From NCBI RefSeq assembly GCF_050624435.1, contig NC_134546.1:18561001-18625000 (forward strand): a stretch of 64,000 nucleotides of DNA, written 5' to 3'. The DNA comes from Tenrec ecaudatus. Its lineage: Eukaryota; Chordata; Mammalia; Afrosoricida; Tenrecidae. This document shows, piece after piece, positions 23,801 to 33,322 of the stretch. The translations under genes and the position numbers were made by a program. Position 1 is the stretch's first letter, and every line of letters begins with the position of its first letter. The notes under the pieces were generated by a model. It was not told the origin of the DNA. It saw only the letters and a list, made by a program, of their open reading frames with translations, and ran no database searches.

Positions 23801-26800
23801 TGGTGGTGACCACAACATGAGGAACTGTATGAAAGGGTTGTGGCATTAGGAAGGTTGAGAACCACTGGTTTAAGTAGACTTATAAAAGTCTGCTGGTGAT
23901 TATTGGGCGGTTAAGAGTACAAGTCGTGGGGCACTGATCACAGTGAATGGCACACACCCCCATCCAGGGGGAAGAACAACAGAAACCAGAGGGGGAGACA
24001 GTGGTCGGTGTGAGATTTTAAAATAATTAACAATTTACAATCTATTAAGGAGCTACAAAGGTTGGGGGTGGGTGGTAGGGATAAAAAGAGGAGCTGATCC
24101 CAAGGGCTCAATGGAAAGTAAATGTCTAGAAAAGAACGATGGAATATCTGTACGAATATGTCTGATACAATTGATGTATGGTTTGGAACAAGAGTTATAA
24201 GAGCCCCCAATAACATGATGGGAAAAAAAAGTACAAGTCATACCTCTGTAAAGAGCCAAATTTTTAGCATGGTGAACCTTACATCTATGCGGGATCTACT
24301 CCGCTGTGTCACTGTAAGGCGGAAGCTTCCGCAGGTAATAAGTAACTGCATGGACATGTGTTCAATAGAACCACATATAGCGCTTGTGCTTTAAAACAAC
24401 CTCAAACACCATTATTTTCATCTCAGATAAGAAACTGTTTACTTTTTGTTCTCCCAAGATAATCCTGATTGCCTTACATAAAAATTTAAATCTCAAGATT
24501 TAAAAAGTTGAAAAAAAATCCATCTTGTTGCCTTTAAAAAACAAAACAAGCAAGAAGTCAAGAAAATCCACTCATACTTTAGGTCCTTCTCCAGCATTTT
24601 TAACGTGGTTTCCATGTAGCAAAACCTGATGTAATTTAGTAATCCTTCTGGTGTGATTCCAGATTGTCACATCTTCCAATACCATGGTGACAAAGTCATC
24701 AAAACCTGGAAGCATGCCAACAGTTTCCTTAGCACGTGTCATCCCAGTGTGAATCCTCTACCCTATGCTTGTCCACAAGCTCTGGAGGCAGCATCTGCGC
24801 TGGGCTGGTAGTAGCGTTAGCTACCCAAGCTGCGCCAGAACCAGAGCTTGCACTTAACCTTTAAGCCCTAATCTGAGAACAATCAGTTCTTAGGATGTGG
24901 CCCTGCTCAATCCTTACACCACGAAATACTTAGGATTACTGAAGATACGGATGCCATAGTGCAGTGTGGTGAAAAAATCACCTGGTGTCCAGCTGTCAGA
25001 ATAACACTGGGGGCTCTTAAAACCTTGTCCTAAATTTAAAGCAAGAGGCCATCTAAATCAGTGCGTATCAAAGCCGGTGCAGAGAGAAGCACGTCATCCT
25101 GCGTGATACAAAAATAGTCAATAATAAAACCAAAGATCAGAGGAGGGATTGTGTTAGAGCTTAACTTCTGAGCCCCTGGTCTGCAGAAGCCCAGAGTTCA
25201 TTTGCAGTCTCCATGGGGATTAAGTCTCCATTGAATTCCTTGGACCATTGACCTTGGATGTGACTAGCCTTGTCCTCATGGAGAGTGCACTGGAAATTGG
25301 ACCGCTGCTGATACTGATTACCTATATGCTTGAGTAGAACCGACCCAAATATCAGCCGAGGCACCTAATTTTACCACAAAAACTGCATTATAAATGTGCT
25401 GAAAAACTCGGCTTCTACACGAGTATATACGGTAATTTTTAGCATCTTACTGTTTACTCTTTTGACTCATTTTAAATTTGTTCTTGTTTTTATCGTGCTT
25501 TCTTTTGGATTGAAGTTTTTATTGGGTTATTGTTGGGATTTTTTGTTCTTTCGGTATGGTTTTATTTATGTGAAATCCAAGATAAGTAAATGTATAGACA
25601 GTAGCTAGATTAGTTGTTGCTTAGAGTTATGGCAGGGCAGGTTTGGGGAAAGGGGCTAGTACCAGTGCGTTATGCTCAGAAACAAGCAGCAGATTGAATT
25701 TGACGTGCTTCTGTGATTAAGAGCATAGGCTTTGGATTCAGACAGGTGCAGGCTGGATTTCTGTTAGACTTAATGGCAAGTTTTCCACATTTATAAAATA
25801 GGAATAATACTTATTGCTAAGATTGTTTTGAAGAGTATTTGAGAAAATACATATAAAGCATCTAGTATAGTTGGTGACGTAGAGTAAGGACATTTCATAA
25901 TAAGTGGTTATTAATATTGTCAAGGTTAATAATGGAATTCCATTTACTTAAAAGAAAATGTTCTCAAAACACCTATATACTGTCTTAGGCCCAGTGTTTA
26001 ACTAGCTGCTTATTAATATGCTTCTTTGGGCTTCTTATTTAGCAGAGATCCTATGAAATACATTGTGATTTGCAGACATATTATCTTGATTTTTAGCTCA
26101 TGGTTGGTTTGGGTGTGATCAAGGCCACAAAGGGAACTATTTTCTGTATTTCATTGTTGCTCATGTTAAACCACATCATTTTACAAGGGAACTGCACAAA
26201 GTTGTGGAATAATCCCACTGTCTTTTAATCCCATCTTCCTACAAATGTTTTGAAGCCCCCTGTTTATATTCATCTTCCTGAGGCCAGTAGGCCTTCTTTT
26301 ACTCATCGGCAGCACTTACCCCGACAGTGGGAGCACGCACATCAGCCACCATCTCTCTGGTGGTCACCTCGAGGCCCAGCTGTCAGAATCGTGTCTGCTT
26401 GTTTCTGGGTGGGATAAGTGAGCAGCAGGTACCTTGGGGTGGTGGTGGTTGTTGGTGTGTGTGTCTGTGTTTTTACCTTGGAGACACCATTTATTTTTAG
26501 AAATACATCTGATCACATTCATCCCAGTCTGTAAACATATTTTCTATACTCTGAACTTAAATATTTAATAAAGAACTTGCTTGACCAAAAAAAATTTTTT
26601 TTTCTCTTTTGTGGGCTTTGGTGTACCGGGGCTTTTCATTCTGTGAGAGTAAACTGTCGTGGTGACCAACCAAGACTTGTTACATCTGCCTGTCGAGTAA
26701 GCCTGGTGCCATTGCCGGGTCCTGGGAAAGTGGCAGTGATGGGGAGAGTCATGATAGATGATGAGGCAGAGGAACTAAGAAAACTTTCTCCTTTTCAGGG

Positions 26801-29800
26801 AGTATCGTCCTGAATATGAACGGCTGAAGAAATCACTGGTAAGGAAAGGGGCTGTATATGCGTTTCAGGGCCACTACCCCACCATTGGTGACATGTATTT
26901 GCTCGGACTATCATATCTTTTAGGTGATTGCTTATTTAAATGTGTAAAGTTGTATGTTTTTTCTGCATTATTCCTATTTATAACACACAAATACTGTTCT
27001 GGATGCATAAAGTTTCCTTAATTATTTTTCTCCTTGTATTTTAATTTTTAAAAACCCCATTTTTCTATATGCTTCTATGTCCCCAGCCCTTTTCCAAGGT
27101 CCGTTACAAGGCTCATTGTAAATTGTTTTCCTAGTCAGGATAGACCGTAGTTTACCACCCTTGGCCCAGATGATCACGTGTCCTCCCTCCATGGGCTGCC
27201 TTAGTCCTTTCACTAGTTTTCCACTACGTTTCTGCTCCATCTAATTCAACTGAAAGCTCTGTTACATAGGCTGGGCCCAAACTACTCACTCTCTGGGTCC
27301 CCAGTCAGGTCTCCCTGATCCGCCGCAATACTTAATTGTCCTCTAGTATTTGTGTAATTGCCTGGCCTCACTTAGGAATCTTAACATCTAAGGTGAGGTT
27401 CCAGAAAAATAAGCTGTTTTCTCTCTACAAAGGCCAACACACAGAGTCAGCAGCAGAAAGAGCAGTTGGAGCGCCTTCGGAAAGACATGGGTGCTGTGGC
27501 CTTGGACGCGGGGACCGCCCCAGGTACGGGAGGGTCTCCTGGTGTTAGAAACTAAGGGGAGAGTACAGTTTTCTCCACTCAGCAGGAATATTGCATGCAT
27601 GTGTGTGCATACGTATATTAAAGAGACAGTGATAAAATGTATTTTTAAAATAATGATTTGGAATGATGTAAACACTTGAAAGATATATACACCTGCACTT
27701 TGGGGCTTAAGGAAGTTTTTGTCAACGTTATTTTGTAACACCATCCTAATTTGTTTTTAGTGTTTATTTTGACCTAACTTGAGGTTTAAGAGAAGCATGG
27801 CCATACACCACTTCACCCGGTTACCTTAGACATGACCTTTGTGCCTCGCTCATGCATCCTTCTTTGTCATCAATAACATACAGTACTTATAAGTGCATAT
27901 ATTTACGTGTAAGTTTTTATGTTCATAAAGATGTAAACATATGTATTTATACATTATACATACACAGATGTGTTACTATTTTCCGAATCAGTTAAGAGTA
28001 CATTAAAATGACTTACCTTTGCTCTTGAATCATTCAAAAATATTTCTTAAACTAGGCGACATCTGAAAGCTTGCTTTTTAATTCCATTTTTCCATAAACT
28101 TTTTGAAGCCCCTCATGCAATTGTCTAGTGTGTAGACCTTTTTTCGATGTTGGACCTGTGAGCATTTTATAGCAACGGAAAACCCTGACTGAATTGCGTT
28201 AGTTTGTCGATGGTCTTTGATCAGGAACGGTTCCTCATTCGGTCCTTACACGTGGCAACTTTGAAGCCTACAGTGGAGACCTCTTCGATTACCAAGGGTT
28301 CTCCAGTGTCTGTTTCTCATGGTGTCCTCGATTTGCGTGAGGAGACGCATTCCTACCAGACCTTTATGGAAGTGAACTTCTTTGTAGTGCATCAAATCAG
28401 GAGAGATACGGTGTTCTTACTGGTGATAGTAACTCCGATTCTTTGGGTGAGCTGTTGTGTGTCAGTAAGAAGTATTTTGAAAACAAAATGGCATTTTGTG
28501 TGGATGACACGTTGAGATTATGATGGTTAGGTACAGTCAGGCTCTTCCTGTGTGCAACAGAAACACTGCCGGATCCTGCGCCACGCTCAGAATTGTTAGG
28601 GTGGCGCCTCTGCTTGCAGCCACTGAGTTAATCCAGCTCATTGAGGGTCAGTCGCTCAGAGGTGCTGGCTCTCCTGCAGTCTTCCTCATCACTGCCCAGC
28701 TTTCATAGCATACGAGGTGATGGCAAACCCACGGCTGGGCTCAGTCAGACCTTTGTCCTCAAGGTGATATCTTTTGTTTTTTTAATCGTTTTATTAGGCG
28801 CTCATACAACTCTTACCACCATCCCATACCTACATTAATTGTGTCAAGCGCATTTGTACATTCATGCCCTCATCATTCTCAAAACATTTGCTCTCCACTT
28901 AAACCCCTGGAATCCGCTCATTTTTTCCCTTCCTCCCCGCTTCCCCCTCCTTCATGAACCCTTGAGAATTCATAAGTTACTATTTTGTCATATATTACAC
29001 TGTACGATGTCTCCCTTCACCCACTTTTCTGTTGGCCGTCCCCCAGGGAGGAGGTTATATGTAGATCCTTATAATTGGTTCCGTTTCCAACCCACCTTCC
29101 CTCTACCCTCCCGGTATCCCCACTCTCACCACTGGTCCTGAAGGGATCATCCGTCCTGGATTCCCTTTGTTTCCAGTTCCTCTCTGTATCAATGTACATC
29201 CTCTGGTCTGGCTGGATTTGTAAGGTAGAATTGGGATCATGATAGTGGGGGCGGGGGGGAGCAAGCATTTAGGAACTAGAGGAAAGTTGTATGTTTCATC
29301 GTTGCCACCCTGCACCCTGTCTTTTGCAACATATATGCCAAATGTAATAGATTTCTTTTTCTTTAAGTAGACTTTTTTTCTTTTTAGAATGGTTTTGGAT
29401 GTTAGAGGGCAATTGAGAAGAGTTCTCATATACTCCACTGGTTCTTCTCTTTTTCCTCTAATATTTGTTCATTTTGTCCTTGAGACTATAGACAGCAAAA
29501 TCAGACACCAGATTCAACACTTTTAGACATTTATAATTCAGTGACATTGTTTCTATTCAAGTTGTGGCAGCCATTTCTAAGTTACTACTTCACTAACATA
29601 AACTCCCTGCACTTACAGGTTTGTTTGATTTCTTGGCTGCTGTTCCCATGGGCATTGATGATTGTGGTTCTCAGTAAAACGAAATCTTAGACAACATCAA
29701 TCTTTTTTTCCATTTATCATCATGTGACTGGTCCAATTGTGAGGCTTTTTGCTTGCTTCATGTTGAAGTGTAATCCATCTGGAAAGCTGTGGTCTTTGAA

Positions 29801-32297
29801 CTTCACCAGCAGGGCTTCAGTCCCTCTTGACTTGCAGCATGCACAGCTGGGAGATTCACAGATGGCAGGCTCTTAAGTCCTGGCCCGTGCTCTTCTTCAC
29901 GCAGTGCGGCCTCGGGGCTTGCTTTCTCAGCATGCAGCTTGAATAGCACGGTCAGGGGCTCCCACCTGGGCACATCCTTTTCCTCTTTTGGAACCTTTGA
30001 GTGGTCTGAATGGCTGCCTCTTGGTCTCTGACCAGGTTCTGCACGAACACAGTGAAGTGGTCTAAAATTCCCATTTGCCATGTCATCCATCCCTCATTAC
30101 CCTCAACACGGTAGAATGCCGTTGTAATGACACCATAGGACAGAATGTTTTGAGACCAGTGATTTTTTAATCCGGAGATAGCTTGTTACATCTGTGGACC
30201 TTGTGCCTCCCTCCATTTCCACCTGATTGGGATGGACAGCCCTTGGATTAGTGGGGCAGGGCTGCGACAGCCCCGTGCAGTCTGCGTCTACATTGGATGC
30301 GCTGTGGTTTTGTCTTCACAACACTAGCATTTTCTTTCCCCTCGTGCATGTTGCTTTGAGGACGAGTGTGCCAGCCTCCTTCCTGTGTCTACAAGAGAAG
30401 CACAGAACCACTGGGAGGAGGAGTTGCTGGGAACTGGCTGGCTTTACCAGCTAAGTCAAGGTTCTCCTGTTCACACTTGTTGCACATCTCCTTAATCTCA
30501 ATTTCTCTGTGTCATGGGCCCAGGGAACATTCATGCATACGCCAAATGGCAAATATTAAATCTGCCACAAAGGGCCTGCTACATTCATAACTGGCTAACT
30601 CCCCTTCTGTCGGGGCATTCTCAGTGAATCTGAGGAAAAAGTTATTGGAGAGGCTTACTTCTTAGTTGAGCCGCATGCCCTGTGTTATCCTTTCTCAGAG
30701 CCTCAGGGGCCCCTGTAAAACTGCTCATGAGGTTGCTGCCTTAGGCCATCCTTAATCCTCCATCGCACTCCCTCCCCAGCACACGAAGGGCTCTCAGATT
30801 TCTCAAGTTCTTGAATAGAGTGGTCATGCACTTGTATTTAATCACAAATGCTTTTACCTTGTCAAATTATAATGGTAATGACTGATTTAAAATGACTTTT
30901 TTTGTGTGTGGAGTGATGTAGTCACGACGTGTGTTTTCTCCAGACAGCGTATCTTCTGCGATGGACCCTTCTGACTTGATCTTGACCCGAGGAACCTTGG
31001 ATGAGGAGGATGAGGAAGCAGACAGTGACACCGATGACATTGATCACAGAGGTGAGCAGAGCCCGAGGGGTATCCTGACCCCACAGTAAGTGCTCAGAAG
31101 CCTCTTTTGGGAGGAAACATGCAGCCAGCAGCGAGGAGAGCAGAGGAAACAGCACTGAGGATGGAAGTTGTCAGCCTTCCAAGGGAGGGATTCACATTAA
31201 TGTGTGGACCGGCTTTTATTGGTCTTACGTCATCTCATCTTTTGAGCCTCACTCAATTTGAGGAGTTCAGGATTCCGGTTTGTGGGTTTTGCTATTGTTT
31301 CAGGAATATATGAGGGAACTTTTAAAAGTTCTTGGAAATATTACATTCTTTTCTTTCCATGTTTCATGAACTTTATGAAGCCCTTTCTCATCAATAGTCC
31401 TCAACCAGTCAGAAAGGGTTGTAACAGTGCGGATGGCTGGGCTCTGGCTACCAATCAGCATTCTACTTGCCATGCTTTTATGGGCTATGAACGAACCCAT
31501 TTCTTGAAATAACCCTAAGATTTTGGTCCTCGTACAACCAGGAGCAGTGCTTCCTTACTCCTGTATGCTGACGAATACATTGCTTCATTTAGTCAGATTT
31601 ATTGATGTATAATTTAGAAATAGTAAACCTTACCCCAGAAAGTTCCTCCCTCTCTTTACACAGCTCCGGGCAATGCTTGTTCTGCTCTCTGTGCCTACTC
31701 TTGCCTTTTTCAGAATTTAATCTAAGAACCACATAGTATTTGGCTTTTTGCATTTCACGTCTTTCACTCAGCAAATATTTTTCCCCATCCTTTCGAAAGT
31801 TTGCATGCACTTTGTCTCATGAAGAGCAAAATGCTTTTGAGTGGGTGTTTTGCTTGAGTTTATTGTGTAATATTCCATGATTTGGATGTGCCACAGTTTA
31901 TCCATTCACTAGTTGCAGGACGTTGAGATTGTTTCCAGGTTTCAGCCATGACGAATGAAGGTGCCATCAGTATTCACAAGAAGGTCTTTGTGAGGACCTT
32001 TCGTTGCTCCTGGGAAAATGTACCTTAGGACGGGGACCGCCTTATTGATTCCTCTGGGGAAAGTGTGCTCCCTGCTCAGGAGTAAAGAAACTACATTTTG
32101 GGCTACACAGTTAGCTAACTGCATGTTTCTTTGCCAGCAGTGAGCACTTTTGTTTCGTAGCCGATCTGTCTGGTAGACTGACAAAGCATTCGTCATCTTT
32201 CTCCCCTTCAGTTACAGAGGAAAGCCGGGAGGAGCCATCGTTCCAGAATTTTATGCAAGAATCAATGGCACAGTACTGGAAGAAAAACAACAAATAG
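8712..32297 (+). CDS. GPN1: GPN1 (XAB1), GPN-loop GTPase 1, complete, 14 exons
   Basis: Exons: 8712-8822, 9696-9789, 11526-11565, 15295-15361, 16043-16080, 20972-21050, 21247-21341, 21918-21963, 22548-22694, 23249-23331, 26799-26838, 27433-27523, 30944-31051, 32212-32297. They sum to 1,125 nt, 374 aa plus TAG, the same length as human GPN1, and all phases join. Motifs: P-loop GMAGSGKT (26-33), GPN loop GPNGG (86-90), G3 DTPGQ (122-126), G4 NKTD (189-192), and a strongly acidic tail around '[16 protein letters not shown]'. GPN1 pairs with GPN3 to promote assembly and nuclear import of RNA polymerase II. All GTP-binding residues are intact, so the gene is expected to be functional. The P-loop is in exon 1 and NK|TD is split across exons 8 and 9. 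Confidence 0.97.
9008..9192 (-). repeat. AfroSINE in GPN1 intron 1, minus orientation
   Basis: The minus strand starts 'agccctggtggcacagtggt', a well-preserved tRNA-like head, and ends with the 'gggtcgctaggcgtcagaat' tail type. It is one of the better preserved copies. The rest of intron 1 (8823-9695) shows nothing recognisable. Confidence 0.9.
9696..9789 (+). CDS. GPN1: GPN1 exon 2
   Basis: Acceptor 'gtttccacag', donor GTGAGT. Encodes '[20 protein letters not shown]', the segment between P-loop and GPN loop, and ends in phase 1. Confidence 0.96.
9967..10175 (+). repeat. AfroSINE in GPN1 intron 2, plus orientation
   Basis: The head 'ttgggctgctaaccacaggg' is followed by 'gagaaagatgagactg', 'tctactctgtccgagggggt' and 'cgctgtgagtcaggtggcag'. 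The remainder of intron 2 (9790-11525) has no gene or repeat I can classify. Confidence 0.85.
11526..11565 (+). CDS. GPN1: GPN1 exon 3
   Basis: A 40-nt exon encoding '[12 protein letters not shown]' and flanking partial codons. The donor after it is GTATCCTTT, a U12-type 5' splice site. Confidence 0.94.
11948..12095 (-). repeat. AfroSINE, minus orientation
   Basis: The minus strand shows a degraded 'ccctgttagtgggtgagttc' head and a 'gtgagtcagaatcgtatggg' tail, with 'cagcggcagctcttggggga' in the body. Confidence 0.6.
12163..12342 (+). repeat. AfroSINE, plus orientation
   Basis: 'gacctggtagtatagtggtt' opens the head, 'cagcagttcgaaactaccag' gives the B-box region, and 'gggctatgagtcagcattgg' is the tail. 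Confidence 0.85.
13215..13850 (-). mobile_element. RTE-type LINE fragment with reverse-transcriptase remnant
   Basis: On the minus strand a frame at 13834-13592 contains '[19 protein letters not shown]' and '[19 protein letters not shown]', the C-terminal region of RTE-clade ORF2. The 3' end of the LINE (13215-13420) carries the tail that AfroSINEs borrow. It is a 5'-truncated, decayed copy. Confidence 0.75.
13980..14870. other. Unclassified intronic sequence, possibly a decayed transposable element
   Basis: The minus strand holds a 79-codon frame at 14530-14291 with broken continuation toward 13980. The composition looks like a decayed coding region but I could not place it in a family. Confidence 0.25.
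15295..15361 (+). CDS. GPN1: GPN1 exon 4 (GPN loop)
   Basis: Encodes '[20 protein letters not shown]'. The Gly-Pro-Asn triplet is the family-defining insertion near the nucleotide of the partner subunit. Donor GTATGT. Intron 4 (15362-16042) holds no recognisable feature. Confidence 0.96.
16043..16080 (+). CDS. GPN1: GPN1 exon 5
   Basis: A 38-nt exon encoding '[12 protein letters not shown]' between 'ttcctcttag' and GTGAGT. Confidence 0.95.
16109..16470 (-). mobile_element. 2-kb retroelement 3' end, with duplicated terminus
   Basis: Antisense 3' end of the dominant family: 'atcattttattgggggctca' occurs twice in succession (near 16111 and 16152), then 'catacatacattcattgtgt' and the CT-rich complement of the polypurine tract. 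The repeated terminus suggests two insertions at nearly the same place, or a dimeric 3' end as seen at 57296-57600. Confidence 0.8.
16845..16925. mobile_element. Mariner-like MITE fragment
   Basis: A left 'catcaaaaagttgg' and a right 'cttttaattccacttttcc' resemble the degenerate ends shared with the copies near 28060, 31312 and 45295. Confidence 0.4.
17030..17150 (-). repeat. Probable AfroSINE remnant
   Basis: The stretch from 'ctacagaagcagacggcccc' to 'gtgagcggccaacagcccag' has the layout of an inverted AfroSINE with its tail missing. It is heavily diverged. Confidence 0.35.
17530..18140. mobile_element. Ancient L1 (L1M type) relic
   Basis: The order 'actgaggtatatttaacata', 'gctgaataatattctttatg', 'gatatgccacactttatc', 'catcagctgatggacatttg' and 'ggagttgctggatcctgcgg' is the familiar order of mammalian L1M 3' regions. 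No ORF survives. Confidence 0.8.
18258..18427 (-). repeat. AfroSINE, minus orientation
   Basis: The minus strand reads 'ggagccctggtggtgtaggg', then 'ggctgcgagctgtatggttg' and a body with 'aggggcaaagttctattcct'. The rest of intron 5 to 20971 shows only AT-rich sequence with decayed L1-like pieces. Confidence 0.85.
20972..21050 (+). CDS. GPN1: GPN1 exon 6 (G3 motif)
   Basis: Encodes '[20 protein letters not shown]', including the DTPGQ switch motif that contacts the gamma phosphate. Donor GTGAGT. Confidence 0.96.
21247..21341 (+). CDS. GPN1: GPN1 exon 7
   Basis: Encodes '[20 protein letters not shown]' and then '[11 protein letters not shown]', a core beta strand and the following helix. Donor GTAATT. 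Confidence 0.96.
21918..21963 (+). CDS. GPN1: GPN1 exon 8
   Basis: Encodes '[15 protein letters not shown]'. The first half of the NKTD guanine-specificity motif ends this exon at GTAAGT. Confidence 0.96.
22548..22694 (+). CDS. GPN1: GPN1 exon 9
   Basis: Begins with '[20 protein letters not shown]', completing NKTD, and ends 'FYSSLR'. It is 49 codons, in phase 0 at both ends. Confidence 0.96.
23249..23331 (+). CDS. GPN1: GPN1 exon 10
   Basis: Encodes '[20 protein letters not shown]', with the VSA (G5-like) motif. Donor GTGAGG. Confidence 0.96.
23395..23535 (-). mobile_element. 2-kb retroelement, 3'-end fragment
   Basis: Antisense 'caactcttatcacaatccgt', 'catcaattgtgtaaagca' and 'caaaacatttgctctccact' are the conserved 3' terminal segments of the family. 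Confidence 0.85.
23670..23867. mobile_element. SPIN-like hAT MITE, copy 2
   Basis: Ends are 'cagcggttctcaacctgtgg' and 'ggttgagaaccactg', the best preserved SPIN termini in the window. The flanking 8-mers gtttacgg and gtttaagt agree at 6 of 8 positions. Confidence 0.9.
23930..24220 (+). mobile_element. 2-kb retroelement, diverged 3'-end fragment
   Basis: 'gaggagctgatcccaagggc', 'acaattgatgtatggtttgg' and 'gagcccccaataacatgatg' followed by poly(A) mark the 3' end in sense orientation. Divergence is greater than in most other copies. Confidence 0.7.
24572..24827 (-). pseudogene. LSM5P: LSM5 processed pseudogene
   Basis: The minus strand reads, without introns, 'VANATTSP' then 'LPPELVDK', and further on '[14 protein letters not shown]', '[15 protein letters not shown]' and a C-terminal 'GEGPKV' before TGA. 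This is the order of the LSM5 (Sm-like U6 snRNP) protein. The start ATG is lost and the middle (about codons 21-37) is frameshifted or has stops, so it is dead. Sequence like the LSM5 3' UTR may continue to about 24430. It sits in GPN1 intron 10. Confidence 0.88.
25319..25434. mobile_element. Palindromic ~116-bp MITE, copy 1
   Basis: The whole element is an imperfect palindrome with ends TACCTATATGCTTGAGTAG and CTACACGAGTATATACGGTA. The centre reads 'gcacctaattttaccacaaa'. Its reverse complement aligns end to end with the copy at 49102-49217. The TA ends suggest a Tc1/mariner-type MITE; I could not assign a family name. Confidence 0.75.
25695..25920 (+). repeat. MIR (ancient tRNA-derived SINE)
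   Basis: 'tgattaagagcataggcttt', 'gacttaatggcaagttttcc' and 'ataaaataggaataatactt' followed by an AAG-rich tail give the MIR order. Confidence 0.75.
26200..26262. mobile_element. Mariner-like MITE fragment
   Basis: 'ccactgtcttttaatcccat' then 'acaaatgttttgaagccccc' match the right end of the family with the GGGCTTCAAAAAGTTCATGG-type terminus. Confidence 0.45.
26799..26838 (+). CDS. GPN1: GPN1 exon 11
   Basis: A 40-nt exon encoding '[13 protein letters not shown]' between 'tccttttcag' and GTAAGG. Confidence 0.95.
27433..27523 (+). CDS. GPN1: GPN1 exon 12
   Basis: Encodes '[20 protein letters not shown]' and on to 'GTAP'. A charged, Gln-rich helix. Donor GTACGG. Confidence 0.95.
28060..28108. 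mobile_element. Mariner-like MITE, right end
   Basis: 'tttttaattccatttttcca' and 'taaactttttgaagcccc' form the best preserved right terminus of the mariner-like family here. Confidence 0.5.
28530..28765 (-). mobile_element. RTE-type LINE fragment, first part of a split copy
   Basis: Antisense RTE 3' region ('gtgtgcaacagaaacactgc', 'cagccactgagttaatccag', 'catagcatacgaggtgatgg'). It stops at 28765 and RTE sequence resumes at 29615, with a 2-kb-family fragment and L1 sequence in between. Confidence 0.65.
28775..29335 (-). mobile_element. 2-kb retroelement, 3' fragment inserted between RTE parts
   Basis: Antisense 'cgttttattaggcgctcata' to 'gaactagaggaaagttgtat', carrying about 550 bp of the 3' part of the unit including the complement of the polypurine tract. 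Confidence 0.85.
29350..29520. mobile_element. Ancient L1M fragment
   Basis: 'agaatggttttggatgttag', 'aattgagaagagttctcata' and 'tactccactggttctt' follow the order of mammalian L1M 3' ends. Confidence 0.55.
29615..30130 (-). mobile_element. RTE-type LINE fragment, second part of a split copy
   Basis: 'gtttgatttcttggctgctg', 'ccatttatcatcatgtgact' and 'aattcccatttgccatgtca' match, in order, the antisense RTE ORF2 beyond the point where 28530-28765 stops. A 95-codon frame (30090-29803, minus) is decayed RTE coding sequence. Confidence 0.65.
30944..31051 (+). CDS. GPN1: GPN1 exon 13 (acidic tail)
   Basis: Encodes '[20 protein letters not shown]', the conserved acidic C-terminal region. Donor GTGAGC. 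Between 30130 and here I see only unclassified intronic sequence. Confidence 0.96.
31312..31391. mobile_element. Mariner-like MITE, both ends present
   Basis: Left 'gggaacttttaaaagttctt' and right 'tttcatgaactttatgaagc' are inverted repeats enclosing about 35 bp, giving a roughly 80-bp palindromic element. Confidence 0.55.
31590..31975. mobile_element. Ancient L1M relic
   Basis: 'tttattgatgtataatttag', 'tttggctttttgcatttcac', 'gtgtaatattccatgatttg' and 'cacagtttatccattcacta' are in L1M order, similar to 17530-18140. Confidence 0.75.
32212..32297 (+). CDS. GPN1: GPN1 exon 14 (last coding exon)
   Basis: Acceptor 'ccccttcag'. Encodes '[20 protein letters not shown]' and NK before TAG at 32295-32297. 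Confidence 0.96.
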
Positions 32298-32816
32298 GCA
32301 AGACTGGAGGAAATACTTCGTCAGTAGTTCCTTGAAGTGTAAGATTTTGAACTCTACGCAGCAGGCACTCTCCTGCCCTGGCGGGGTGGACACAGGTTCC
32401 TTACTGAGATTGCCGCGACTTGGATGAAGCCAGGATGGAAGACCCTTGCCACTGGAAGGCAGACGCTGCTTTCTCTTCACTTTCCCTCAGACAAGGATGC
32501 ACCTTGGATGCTCTTGGGAGCTGTGTCCCTTGAGGCCTGAAAAGGCTGCAAGTGTATTATTTAGAATTCAAATACCTTTTGCTGCTGATGGACAGGTGGA
32601 TGAGAGAGCTCTGTTACTCTGTTGACTTCAAATCTTTTTGGTTGGATCTGCAGCTTCTACTTTCCTGGCACCTTGCTCTAGATCCTACACTATGAATTCC
32701 TCTCCTGTTAGGAGCAAGGGGGAGGGGGAGACTAAGCTTGCTCAGGGGCAGTGGAGTCCCCTTGGCAACCAGTCCATGTTGGTCTGAAATGTGACTCCAG
32801 GGCTGTTGGAGACCGG

Positions 32817-32822
32817 ATTAAA
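32817..32822 (+). terminator. GPN1: Candidate GPN1 poly(A) signal (ATTAAA)
   Basis: ATTAAA about 520 nt after the stop codon is a reasonable 3' UTR length. An AATAAA at 33940-33945 is a more distal alternative, but it lies beyond inserted repeats. Confidence 0.35.
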
Positions 32823-33187
32823 GCAGAAGCAACCTCTTGATGACTTGGATAAAATGTTTTTCAGTTTATAAACTGACCTGTTGTAATTTCAGATTGGAAA
32901 ATTCTATTATTGCAAATAGATGTGTCCTGTTCAGTAGGGAGGCTTAAAGCCACATGTCCAGACCTGTCTAAAGGAGGGGTGATGTTTAACAACCCCGTGT
33001 GCATACATATCTAGCGACCAGGCACGCAGCCAGGCTGTTCGTATTGTTTGCGCTGTTGAACGTTTTGTTGGTTTACTTAATGCCATCATGGATTTGGGCC
33101 ATGTGCATGCCCCGTTTCACAGCCATGGTAAGGTGGGCCTACCTCCACATTTTTGATGGTGTCTTAAAACAGTAGTTCTTTCTAGAA

Positions 33188-33322
33188 TAGTGGCTCTCAC
33201 CCTCCTGATGATGTGGTGGTGACCCATATGTGGGGTCTCTGCCTGGAGACGGTCTTAGAGGACTCCTGTGAAAGGGTTGTTTGACCCCTCAAGGGGCCAT
33301 GACCCCAGGTTGAGAACCACTG
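33188..33322. mobile_element. SPIN-like hAT MITE, copy 3, with perfect 8-bp TSD
   Basis: Ends are 'tagtggctctcacc' and 'ggttgagaaccactg'. The 8-mer TTCTAGAA flanks both sides exactly (33180-33187 and 33323-33330). Internal sequence is shorter than in the other copies, so there is an internal deletion. Confidence 0.92.

Noticed and set aside
28204-28515. Plus-strand 103-codon frame with hydrophobic stretches
   Set aside because: I could not match it to a protein. It sits between a mariner-like end and RTE sequence and is likely repeat-derived.
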